A stretch of 8,983 nucleotides of DNA from Desulfobacterales bacterium. GTDB lineage: Bacteria > Desulfobacterota > Desulfobacteria > Desulfobacterales > C00003060. The stretch is taken from assembly GCA_020347085.1 (NCBI GenBank), contig CP070769.1, forward strand, positions 1,669,035 through 1,678,017, given 5' to 3'. Made by a program: the position numbers and the translations under genes. Positions 1-6,703 of this stretch are shown piece after piece (the first letter of the stretch is position 1; every line of letters starts with the position of its first letter). The notes beneath the pieces were generated by a model, which worked only from the letters and a program-made list of their open reading frames with translations, had not been told where the DNA came from and did not search any database.

Positions 1-83
1 AAGGGAAGATCCGGGTCCTGGTGAGTATCTTTGGAAGGGCTACACCTGTGGAACTCGAATTTGTTCAGGTAACCAAGGTATGA
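1..83 (+). CDS. nusG: Transcription termination/antitermination factor NusG, C-terminal end (partial)
   Basis: This is the last 26 codons of nusG, read in the frame that begins at base 3 and ending at a TGA at 81-83; the 5' part lies outside the window. The visible residues contain VSIFGRATPVELEF, the highly conserved end of the NusG KOW domain. In this family the KOW domain contacts ribosomal protein S10 or Rho while the missing N-terminal domain binds the RNA polymerase clamp, so the protein couples transcription with translation and termination. Its place directly upstream of rplK is the standard bacterial order and supports the call. Nothing unusual is visible in the fragment. Confidence 0.95.
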   Translation, partial: GKIRVLVSIFGRATPVELEFVQVTKV

Positions 84-104
84 CCTTGATTGGGTTAAAA
101 TATT

Positions 105-176
105 CGAGTAGTCCAGTAGTTGAGTGGTTATATTGAAGACGACTCAACCACGCAACGACTTGACGACTCAACCACG
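105..176. repeat. Octamer-periodic, partly self-complementary repeat between nusG and rplK
   Basis: The 117-base gap between nusG and rplK holds a degenerate 8-base tandem repeat in two opposite orientations. On the left are cgagtagt, ccagtagt and tgagtggt (105-128). An octamer-sized spacer, tatattga (129-136), follows. On the right are agacgact, caaccacg, caacgact, tgacgact and caaccacg (137-176). A 17-base block, gacgactcaaccacgca, occurs exactly twice (138-154 and 162-178), 24 bases or three octamers apart. The left arm can pair imperfectly with either right copy, with gttgagt against actcaac as the perfect core. It lies in the nusG–rplK leader, so a transcript hairpin is possible, but it could also be a dispersed intergenic repeat. 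The pattern is directly seen; function is unknown. Confidence 0.7.
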
Positions 177-200
177 CATCATCACTAAGGAGTAGATGGC

Positions 201-668
201 ATGGCTAAGAAGGTTATAGGCTCAATTAAACTGCAGGTTCCAGCTGGGCAAGCCAATCCTTCACCGCCTATCGGTCCAGCCCTGGGTCAGCAAGGCGTTA
301 ATATTATGGAGTTTTGCAAGGCCTTCAATGCCAAAACAGCAGGCCAGGAGGGGATGATAATACCTGTAGTCATCACTGTCTATCAGGATCGATCTTTCTC
401 TTTTGTTACCAAGACTCCCCCCGCCTCGGTCTTGCTTAAGAAAGCAGCCAAAATTGCTAAAGGTTCTGGTGACCCCAAGCGCGAGAAGGTTGGAAAGGTG
501 ACACGAGCCCAGATTGAGGAGATTGCGAAAATCAAAATGGTCGATCTGAATGCCTATGATGTAGAGAGCGCCAGCAAGATCATAGAAGGGACTGCTCGGA
601 ACATGGGCATCGAAGTCGTTTTGTCTCAGACGGGCTTACAGGAGGATCCACGAGAAGATGTCAAATAG
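201..668 (+). CDS. rplK: 50S ribosomal protein L11
   Basis: L11 binds the GTPase-associated centre of 23S rRNA at the base of the L7/L12 stalk and is needed for factor-dependent GTP hydrolysis and, in many bacteria, for RelA activation. The product of 155 residues matches the family from MAKKV onward. The proline-rich N-terminal domain (PSPPIGPALGQQGVNIMEFC, about residues 21-40) is the region where thiostrepton-type antibiotics act, and the C-terminal rRNA-binding domain includes VTKTPPASVLLKKAAK and IIEGTARNMGIEV. The start at 201 is preceded by AAGGAG at 187-192, eight bases away; the ATG at 196 is in another frame. The C-terminus runs about 13 residues past the E. coli protein (ending GLQEDPREDVK), and this tail covers the rplA ribosome binding site and start, giving an 11-base gene overlap that suggests translational coupling. 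Confidence 0.97.
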   Translation: MAKKVIGSIKLQVPAGQANPSPPIGPALGQQGVNIMEFCKAFNAKTAGQEGMIIPVVITVYQDRSFSFVTKTPPASVLLKKAAKIAKGSGDPKREKVGKVTRAQIEEIAKIKMVDLNAYDVESASKIIEGTARNMGIEVVLSQTGLQEDPREDVK

Positions 669-1362
669 AGGGAAAAAGCACGCAGCAGCCAGACAGAAGA
701 TTGATCCCAAGAAAAGATACGATTTCCCGGAAGCCTTAAGGTTGGCCTTGGACACGTCCTTTAGAAAATTCGATGAGAGCGTGGATGTGGCCGTGCGCTT
801 GGGAGTCGATCCGCGGCATGCCGATCAGATGGTTCGAGGCTCAGTGGTCTTGCCCAATGGCACAGGCAAAGATGTGAGGGTGTTGGTGTTTGCCAAAGGG
901 GAAAAGGAGAAAGAAGCTCAAGAGGCTGGGGCAGATTTTGTCGGAAATGATGAGCTCCTCGAAAAAATCAAGGGTGGCTGGTTCGGATTTGACAAAGCGG
1001 TTGCAACGCCGGACATGATGGGTTCTGTCGGGCGTATCGGCAAGATCCTGGGGCCCAGAGGGCTGATGCCAAACGCAAAAACTGGAACAGTTACCTTTGA
1101 TGTGGCCCGGGCTGTCAAGGAGTTGAAGGCAGGCAAGATCGATTTCCGGGTAGAGCGCGCTGGCATTGTGCATGCGCCCATGGGGAGAGTCTCTTTTGGG
1201 GTGGAGAGGCTTCTGGAAAACCTGACGTCGTTTTTCGAGACCATCGTTCGTCTCAAACCGGCCAGCAGCAAAGGGACATATCTGAAGAGCATAGCGATTT
1301 CAACAAGCATGGGAGTGGGGATAAGGATTGACCCGGTATATGTTAAGGCTATGTTGAAATAG
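658..1362 (+). CDS. rplA: 50S ribosomal protein L1
   Basis: L1 binds helices of 23S rRNA to form the mobile L1 stalk, which helps release deacylated tRNA from the E site; in E. coli it also represses translation of its own rplK-rplA message. The 234-residue length equals that of the E. coli protein. The L1 signature LGPRGLMPNAKTGTV lies around residues 131-145, and the N- and C-terminal halves of domain I flank the middle domain as usual. The ATG at 658 lies inside the end of rplK, with AGGAGG at 640-645, twelve bases upstream. The overlap and spacing point to coupled translation with rplK, so both are made in equal amounts. No truncation or odd residue is evident. Confidence 0.97.
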   Translation: MSNRGKKHAAARQKIDPKKRYDFPEALRLALDTSFRKFDESVDVAVRLGVDPRHADQMVRGSVVLPNGTGKDVRVLVFAKGEKEKEAQEAGADFVGNDELLEKIKGGWFGFDKAVATPDMMGSVGRIGKILGPRGLMPNAKTGTVTFDVARAVKELKAGKIDFRVERAGIVHAPMGRVSFGVERLLENLTSFFETIVRLKPASSKGTYLKSIAISTSMGVGIRIDPVYVKAMLK

Positions 1363-1395
1363 GGTTTGCGTAATGCAGGTTTTGGCAGACAAGAA

Positions 1396-1401
1396 AGGAG
1401 G
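1396..1401 (+). promoter_or_regulatory. Ribosome binding site that fixes the rplJ TTG start
   Basis: AGGAGG lies 12 bases before the TTG at 1414. The reading frame is open further upstream, back to a TTG at 1366, but the extra residues (RNAGFGRQERRGNG) do not look like L10, and this strong site would then sit inside the gene. The family sequence begins at KRTEKEK, directly after the TTG at 1414. Confidence 0.75.
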
Positions 1402-1413
1402 GGTAACGGACTT

Positions 1414-1947
1414 TTGAAGCGAACCGAAAAAGAAAAAGTTGTTCAAGCCTTGCATGGAAAGTTTTCAAGGGCAAGAGCCGTTTTGCTCACTGACTTCAGG
1501 GGTCTGAACATGTCGGCTATGAGTGAGCTGCGGAGTCAACTCAGGGAAGCATCCGTTGAATATTGCGTGGTCAAGAATTCCCTCATGACAAGAGCTGCAG
1601 ATGGAACCGACATGGCCGTGTTGAAGGAACATTTCATTGGACCGTGTGCGGTGGCCCTGAGCTATGAAGACTCAGTGGCTCCGGCCAAGATTCTCATGAA
1701 ATTTAGCGAAGATAACGCTGCCTTGGAGGTCAAGGTTGGAATCGTAGAAGGCAAAGTTGTTGATCTTGCCGGTATTAAGAAACTCTCGAAGCTTCCTTCC
1801 CGTGAAGTCTTGTTAACGCAGCTACTTTCGCTGATGAATGCTCCTGTCACCGGCTTGGTGACGGTTATAGGTGGTGTGCTGAGGGATTTCATGGGTGTCC
1901 TGGAGGCCATCAAGCGACAAAAAGAAGAACCCAAGGCTAACGAGTGA
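1414..1947 (+). CDS. rplJ: 50S ribosomal protein L10 (TTG start)
   Basis: L10 anchors the L7/L12 dimers to 23S rRNA, forming the flexible stalk that recruits EF-Tu, EF-G, IF2 and release factors. The chosen TTG start gives 177 residues, near the usual 165-175. The N-terminal rRNA-binding domain shows KRTEKEKVVQAL and AVLLTDFRGLNMSAM, followed by the typical YCVVKNSLMTRAA. The C-terminal part, from about PVTGLVTVIGGVLRDFMGVL onward, matches the long helix to which L7/L12 dimers attach. It lies 51 bases after rplA and 28 before rplL. In E. coli the L10-L12 complex represses its own message through a long leader upstream of rplJ; here the gap is only 51 bases, so any such target would have to reach into rplA. 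No in-frame ATG occurs until well inside the conserved domain, which supports the TTG. Confidence 0.93.
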   Translation: MKRTEKEKVVQALHGKFSRARAVLLTDFRGLNMSAMSELRSQLREASVEYCVVKNSLMTRAADGTDMAVLKEHFIGPCAVALSYEDSVAPAKILMKFSEDNAALEVKVGIVEGKVVDLAGIKKLSKLPSREVLLTQLLSLMNAPVTGLVTVIGGVLRDFMGVLEAIKRQKEEPKANE

Positions 1948-1960
1948 AATTGAATTGACG

Positions 1961-1966
1961 AGGAGG
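1961..1966 (+). promoter_or_regulatory. Ribosome binding site that fixes the rplL start
   Basis: AGGAGG ends nine bases before the ATG at 1976, which begins the conserved MANVTKEQV. The in-frame ATG at 1967 directly abuts this site and the open frame running back to 1895 overlaps rplJ, so both are poor starts. Confidence 0.8.
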
Positions 1967-1975
1967 ATGCACAGA

Positions 1976-2359
1976 ATGGCTAACGTTACCAAAGAACAGG
2001 TCATTGAATACATTTCGAGTATGTCCGTACTTGAGCTTTCGGAATTGGTGAAGGAGTTGGAGGAAAAATTCGGGGTTTCGGCAGCAGTCCCGGTTGCTGC
2101 GGCAGCGGCGTCCGGTGCACCAGTTGCCCAGGCTGAGGCTGAGGAGAAGACCGAGTTTGATGCTATCCTGAGTGCAATCGGGGACAAAAAGATTCAAGTC
2201 ATCAAGGCGATCAGGGCAATTACCGGCCTTGGCCTGAAGGAAGCCAAGGCTTTGGTGGATGAGGCCCCTAAGCCGGTGAAAGAAGGAATCTCGAAAGAGG
2301 AAGCTGAAGATATCAAGAAACAGTTAGAAGAAGCAGGGGCCACTGTTGAGATCAAATAG
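1976..2359 (+). CDS. rplL: 50S ribosomal protein L7/L12
   Basis: L7/L12 is the multi-copy acidic stalk protein whose C-terminal domain contacts translation GTPases. The 127-residue product has all three parts: an N-terminal dimerisation domain that binds L10 (residues 1 to about 33, with SVLELSELVKELEEKFGV), an alanine-rich flexible hinge (about 34-57), and the globular C-terminal domain (about 58-127, with GLGLKEAKALVDEAPKPVKEG and a terminal GATVEIK). The length is within the family range. It follows rplJ by 28 bases with a strong ribosome binding site; in bacteria L12 is needed at several copies per L10, so efficient initiation here is expected. It is followed by the largest gap of the window. 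No unusual residues were noticed. Confidence 0.97.
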   Translation: MANVTKEQVIEYISSMSVLELSELVKELEEKFGVSAAVPVAAAAASGAPVAQAEAEEKTEFDAILSAIGDKKIQVIKAIRAITGLGLKEAKALVDEAPKPVKEGISKEEAEDIKKQLEEAGATVEIK

Positions 2360-2442
2360 TTGTGTAATCGTGAACTGTAAAAGCGAGCGCATTCCCCGTC
2401 CCCATTTAACGGGACTGCGAAGTTAGCGAGCAGATCTAAAAA

Positions 2443-2451
2443 TGGTATGAT
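2443..2451 (+). promoter_or_regulatory. Possible extended -10 promoter upstream of rpoB
   Basis: TGGTATGAT fits the extended -10 pattern TGnTATAAT with one mismatch. The hexamer 17 bases upstream (TTAGCG at 2423-2428) is a poor -35. It lies 119 bases before rpoB and just ahead of the main hairpin, so a transcript from here would carry that hairpin in its leader. A nine-base match can easily occur by chance; the support is weak. Confidence 0.22.
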
Positions 2452-2457
2452 TCTTTA

Positions 2458-2489
2458 CAGTCCCGATATATCGGGATTTATCGGGACTG
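2458..2489 (+). repeat. Perfect 11-bp inverted repeat (stem-loop) in the rpoB leader
   Basis: CAGTCCCGATA (2458-2468) and TATCGGGACTG (2479-2489) are exact reverse complements separated by ten bases. The left arm also forms a second, overlapping 16-base perfect palindrome, TCCCGATATATCGGGA (2461-2476), so the motif TATCGGGA occurs twice and competes for one partner. No run of T follows, so it is not a standard intrinsic terminator. Candidates are an RNase III processing hairpin, an attenuator element or a DNA-binding palindrome; position in the rplL–rpoB gap favours an RNA role, but this is inference. Confidence 0.7.
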
Positions 2490-2569
2490 CGGGGAGCTTC
2501 AATCGGTTAACGATTTAGCCCAAAGCTTCACTACGTGTCCCAACAACCAAAAACGACGACGGAGATCTC

Positions 2570-5500
2570 ATGCCCAAAAGACTATTAACAAGGGAACGGA
2601 TAAGAAGAAACTTTGGCAAGATTCCGAAAATTGTTGCATTTCCTAATTTGGTGGAGATGCAAAAGGAATCGTATGCCCGGTTTTTGCAGAGCCATATTTC
2701 GCCGGAAAAGAGAAAAGACGAAGGACTTCAGGGGGCTTTCAAGAGTGTTTTTTCCATAAGAGATTTTACTGGGACGGCCTCTTTGGAGTTTGTGTCCTAC
2801 AGCTTCGGCGAGGTCAAGTATGACGAATCCGAATGCATCGACAAAGGGATGACCTATGAGATACCGATTCGCATCACGGTTCGGCTGGTGGTATACGAAA
2901 CAGACAGAGAGACCGAAGTCCAGAATATTCGGGACATCAAGGAACAGGAGATCTATTTCGGTACCATCCCGCTTATGACCAAAAGGGGTACATTCATCAT
3001 CAATGGAACTGAGCGAGTCGTCGTAAGTCAACTTCACAGGTCACCCGGCGTGTTCTTCGACCATGACAAGGGCAGGACACATTCTAGTGGCAAAGTACTT
3101 TATACGGCTAGGATTATCCCGGTGCGGGGATCCTGGATTGATTTGGAAATAGATCCCAAAGATGTCGTACATGTTCGCATCGACCGCCGGCGCAAATTCC
3201 CCGTCACTTTGCTTCTGAAGGCCTTGGGGTATTCAGGAGAAGACATTTTGTCCTATTTCTACCGTACGGAAAGAATCCATGTAGCGGGCAAACGTCTGTA
3301 CAAGTCGATCGATAAGGACCTACTTGTGGGTCAGCGCGTGTCAAAATCGATAAAACACCCACAGACAGGTAAGACGTTGGTCAGAAAAGGGCACCGTTTT
3401 TCGAAAAAGACTATTAAACAGCTTTTGGATGCAAAAGTCGAACGTATATCAGTTGGGTTTGAAGACATCGAAAACAAGATCTTGGCCCACACGTTGTCGG
3501 ACCCAAAGAGTGGGGAGGTAGTCGCCACTTATAATGAACCCATTGATGAAAGCGTCTTTGAGAAGATATTGGCTGCACAAGTATCTGCGTTCGACATACT
3601 CTATATTGACAACATTACGACCAGTGATTCCATTAGCAAAACCTTACTCCTTGACAAGGTGGAGACCCAGGAGGACGCCCTGCTTGAAATCTACCGCAGG
3701 CTCCGACCAAGTAATCCACCGACCATAGAGGTGGCCCAGCAGCTTTGTCATCAGCTCCTTTTTGACCCATCCCATTACGACCTTTCCCCGGTAGGGCGCC
3801 TCAAAACGAATGCTCGGCTGGGATTGTCCCACGAGGAAGTACCCCTCCATATACGCACGCTCCGGAAAGACGATGTCATGCTCACCACCAAGATCCTGGT
3901 AGATTTGAAGGACAGCCAAGGCCCGGTTGATGATATCGATCATCTCGGGAACCGGCGGGTGCGGGCCGTGGGGGAGCTCTTGGAAAACCAATACCGTATT
4001 GGGCTGGTGAGAATGGAACGTGCCATCAGGGAACGGATGAGCCTTCAGGAAATTGAGGCGCTGATGCCCCATGACCTGATCAATTCTAAGCCAGTTTCTG
4101 CCGTCATAAAAGAGTTCTTTGGCACCAGCCAACTTTCCCAGTTCATGGACCAAACAAACCCGCTCTCCGAAATCACCCATAAACGTCGACTAAGTGCTTT
4201 GGGCCCTGGCGGGCTCACACGGGAACGTGCAGGTTTTGAGGTCCGGGACGTGCATCCGACTCACTATGGACGTATTTGCCCTATTGAGACCCCAGAGGGA
4301 CCTAACATTGGCTTGATCGTCTCGCTGAGCACCTATGCACGCGTGAACGAGTACAGCTTTATTGAAACACCTTACCGAGTTGTCAGAAACGGACAGGTCA
4401 CGGACGAGGTGAATTTCTTAACTGCTTTGGATGAAGAAAAACATCCGATTGCTCAAGCCAATGCGCCCCTGGATCAAGAAAACCGATTTGTGAACCCTCT
4501 GGTCTCAGCACGCATTGTTGGTGAATTTTTGATGGTAAAGCGCGAAGAAATTGAGCTTATGGACATCTCTCCTCATCAGTTGGTGAGTGTTGCGGCATCC
4601 CTGATTCCCTTTCTGGAAAATGACGACGCCAACAGGGCTCTCATGGGCTCTAACATGCAGCGTCAAGCTGTACCACTTCTTGTGAGCGACGCCCCGCTTG
4701 TCGCTACAGGCGTGGAAGGCGTGGTGGCTAGAGATTCAGGGGTTACCGTTATAGCTGACAGCCAGGGTGAAGTGGTAAATCTAGACGCGAAGCGCATCGT
4801 GGTCAAGAACAGAGGGAACGGTGACAATTCCGACAAGCAGGTAAGCATCTATAATCTGACAAAGTTCTCTCGTTCAAACCAGAATACCTGTTTTAATCAT
4901 CGGCCTACTGTCAAGAAAGGCGACCTCGTCATGAAAGGGGATGTCATCGCTGACGGCCCAGCCACGGAAAGGGGAGAACTTGCGCTGGGCAAGAATGTGA
5001 TGGTCGCCTTTATGCCTTGGGGAGGATACAACTTCGAAGATTCTATTCTGGTGAGTGAGCGTCTGGTGCGAGATGGGGTTTTCACATCTATTCATATTGA
5101 ACAATTTGATACCGTGGCCCGTGACACCAAGCTGGGTAAAGAGGAAATTACCCGTGACATACCGAACGTAGGAGAGGAGGCATTAAGGAACCTGGACGAA
5201 AGCGGTATCATTCGGCTGGGGGCTGAGGTCAAGCCGGGAGACATCCTGGTGGGGAAGATTACCCCCAAGGGTGAAATCCAACTGTCCCCGGAGGAAAAGT
5301 TGCTAAGGGCTATTTTTGGAGAGAAAGCAGGTGAGGTGAAGGACACCTCTCTCCGGGTGCCACCTGGTGTAAATGGTGTTGTGATTGATGCTAAGGTCTT
5401 TTCAAGGAAAGGCGTCGACAAAGATGCACGTGCCCTGAGCATTGAAGAACATGAGATTGAGGCTATGAAGAGGGATCGACATGATGAGCTTGCTATCATC

Positions 5501-6688
5501 GAGGAAGTTACGAGAGAAAACCTCACAGGACTTTTGGTAGGAAAAACTTGCGCGGCCCCTCTCAAGAAAGGAAAGACGCAACTTCTCAAGAAGGGCGCCA
5601 GTATCTCCGCTGAGGTCCTCTCGAAGATTCCGTTGTCCCACATCGTCCGCATTGAACTCAAGAATGCCACGGTAGCAACCCAGATGAGTGAAATATGGGA
5701 GCGATACCAGCAGCAGTGCGATCAGGTTCGTAAACGTTTTGAGCATCAGGTAGGTCGATACGAGAGGGGCGATGATCTCCCGCCAGGGATCGTCAAGATG
5801 GTCAAGGTCTATGTGGCCATGAAACGAAGGCTTTCGGTGGGCGACAAGATGGCAGGGCGACATGGCAACAAAGGAGTTGTTTCTTGTATCTTGCCGGAGG
5901 AGGATATGCCCTATTTTGAAGATGGTACACCGCTAGATATTGTGTTGAACCCCCTTGGTGTGCCATCCCGTATGAATGTGGGACAGATCCTAGAAACCCA
6001 TTTAGGTTGGGCGGCAAAAGGACTCGGAGACCAAATCAATGAACTGATCCGTTCTGAAAATTACAAGGCTTTGAGGAAAAAACTGAAGTCGGCATTTCCT
6101 TCGACTAAACAAAAACAACAAATCAAGGAATTAAATGACCAAGAGTTGGCGGATTTTGCCAAGCGTTACCGGAATGGGGTCTGTATGCTTACCCCGGTCT
6201 TTGATGGAGCCAAGGAAACTGAGATAAAGGAGTTACTATCCGAAGCCGGCTATCCCATGAGGGGCCAGGCTGCGCTTTACGACGGGCGTACCGGAGAACC
6301 CTTTGCCAACAAGGTTACAGTCGGTATCATGTACATGATGAAACTTCACCACCTGGTGGACGATAAGATCCACGCCCGTTCTATAGGCCCTTATTCGTTG
6401 GTGACGCAACAGCCACTCGGAGGAAAGGCCCAGTTTGGTGGGCAGCGACTTGGCGAGATGGAAGTGTGGGCCACGGAGGCCTATGGCGCAGCCTATGCCC
6501 TGCAGGAGTTCTTGACGGTCAAGTCGGACGACATGGCCGGCAGGACTCGGATGTACGAAAAAATAGTAAAGGGGGAAAATATACTTGAGGCCGGACTTCC
6601 CGAATCATTCAATGTGCTAGTTAAGGAATTAGAGGGTTTGGGTTTGGATATCGAACTTCTGGAAAAGAAAAAGGAAAAAGAAACATAG
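2570..6688 (+). CDS. rpoB: DNA-directed RNA polymerase subunit beta
   Basis: The beta subunit forms one pincer of the RNA polymerase cleft and part of the catalytic centre, and is the rifampicin target. The 1372-residue product is 30 longer than the E. coli protein. Both large insertions of the E. coli type are present, roughly residues 225-345 and 940-1060, the second longer than in E. coli. The rifampicin region starts at G518 (E. coli 507), and the equivalents of D516, H526 and S531 (D527, H537, S542) are unaltered, so a rifampicin-sensitive target is expected; only N518T and I530L differ locally. The acidic pair GYNFED gives E823 and D824 (E. coli 813/814), and GDKMAGRHGNKG (1091-1102) supplies the two active-centre lysines K1093 and K1101 (E. 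coli 1065/1073). The C-terminus ends in a lysine-rich tail, LEKKKEKET, absent from E. coli. GGAG at 2561-2564 precedes the ATG by five bases. rpoC follows after 15 bases. Confidence 0.98.
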   Translation: MPKRLLTRERIRRNFGKIPKIVAFPNLVEMQKESYARFLQSHISPEKRKDEGLQGAFKSVFSIRDFTGTASLEFVSYSFGEVKYDESECIDKGMTYEIPIRITVRLVVYETDRETEVQNIRDIKEQEIYFGTIPLMTKRGTFIINGTERVVVSQLHRSPGVFFDHDKGRTHSSGKVLYTARIIPVRGSWIDLEIDPKDVVHVRIDRRRKFPVTLLLKALGYSGEDILSYFYRTERIHVAGKRLYKSIDKDLLVGQRVSKSIKHPQTGKTLVRKGHRFSKKTIKQLLDAKVERISVGFEDIENKILAHTLSDPKSGEVVATYNEPIDESVFEKILAAQVSAFDILYIDNITTSDSISKTLLLDKVETQEDALLEIYRRLRPSNPPTIEVAQQLCHQLLFDPSHYDLSPVGRLKTNARLGLSHEEVPLHIRTLRKDDVMLTTKILVDLKDSQGPVDDIDHLGNRRVRAVGELLENQYRIGLVRMERAIRERMSLQEIEALMPHDLINSKPVSAVIKEFFGTSQLSQFMDQTNPLSEITHKRRLSALGPGGLTRERAGFEVRDVHPTHYGRICPIETPEGPNIGLIVSLSTYARVNEYSFIETPYRVVRNGQVTDEVNFLTALDEEKHPIAQANAPLDQENRFVNPLVSARIVGEFLMVKREEIELMDISPHQLVSVAASLIPFLENDDANRALMGSNMQRQAVPLLVSDAPLVATGVEGVVARDSGVTVIADSQGEVVNLDAKRIVVKNRGNGDNSDKQVSIYNLTKFSRSNQNTCFNHRPTVKKGDLVMKGDVIADGPATERGELALGKNVMVAFMPWGGYNFEDSILVSERLVRDGVFTSIHIEQFDTVARDTKLGKEEITRDIPNVGEEALRNLDESGIIRLGAEVKPGDILVGKITPKGEIQLSPEEKLLRAIFGEKAGEVKDTSLRVPPGVNGVVIDAKVFSRKGVDKDARALSIEEHEIEAMKRDRHDELAIIEEVTRENLTGLLVGKTCAAPLKKGKTQLLKKGASISAEVLSKIPLSHIVRIELKNATVATQMSEIWERYQQQCDQVRKRFEHQVGRYERGDDLPPGIVKMVKVYVAMKRRLSVGDKMAGRHGNKGVVSCILPEEDMPYFEDGTPLDIVLNPLGVPSRMNVGQILETHLGWAAKGLGDQINELIRSENYKALRKKLKSAFPSTKQKQQIKELNDQELADFAKRYRNGVCMLTPVFDGAKETEIKELLSEAGYPMRGQAALYDGRTGEPFANKVTVGIMYMMKLHHLVDDKIHARSIGPYSLVTQQPLGGKAQFGGQRLGEMEVWATEAYGAAYALQEFLTVKSDDMAGRTRMYEKIVKGENILEAGLPESFNVLVKELEGLGLDIELLEKKKEKET

Positions 6689-6691
6689 CAA

Positions 6692-6697
6692 AAGGAG
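6692..6697 (+). promoter_or_regulatory. Ribosome binding site that fixes the rpoC TTG start
   Basis: AAGGAG lies six bases before the TTG at 6704, between the rpoB stop and rpoC. The residues after the TTG, EDLYSFFARPKDPLNY, are the normal beta' N-terminus, and numbering from this codon matches E. coli exactly at C70, R362 and N458. Confidence 0.85.
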
Positions 6698-6703
6698 AGC
6701 GCC

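Larger units (their letters stand above)
2374..2527 (+). other. rplL–rpoB intergenic region with nested, mutually exclusive inverted repeats
   Basis: The 210-base gap between rplL and rpoB contains several complementary blocks that cannot all pair at once. ACTGTAAA (2374-2381) is complementary to TTTACAGT (2454-2461). CCCCGTCCC (2394-2402) can pair with GGGACTGCGGGG (2483-2494) with a three-base bulge. GGGACTG (2411-2417) can pair with CAGTCCC (2458-2464). Near the end AGCTT (2495-2499) faces AAGCT (2523-2527), enclosing AATCG/CGATT around gttaa (2501-2515). In E. coli the same gap carries an attenuator and an RNase III site that lower rpoB expression relative to the ribosomal genes. A similar role here is inference from position and structure only. 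Confidence 0.55.

Noticed and set aside
86..134. Promoter for rplK (TTGATT at 86-91, TAAAAT at 96-101, TATATT at 129-134).
   Set aside because: No pair of hexamers has an acceptable 16-18 base spacing, and the area is dominated by the octamer repeat.
105..184. CRISPR-like array in the nusG–rplK gap.
   Set aside because: Units are 8 bases without unique spacers, and there are no cas genes.
1895..1975. Longer rplL reading frame starting within rplJ.
   Set aside because: The extra residues do not resemble L7/L12, and the strong ribosome binding site at 1961-1966 points to 1976.
2458..2494. Intrinsic terminator after rplL.
   Set aside because: The stem is good but is followed by cggggagcttc, with no T-run.
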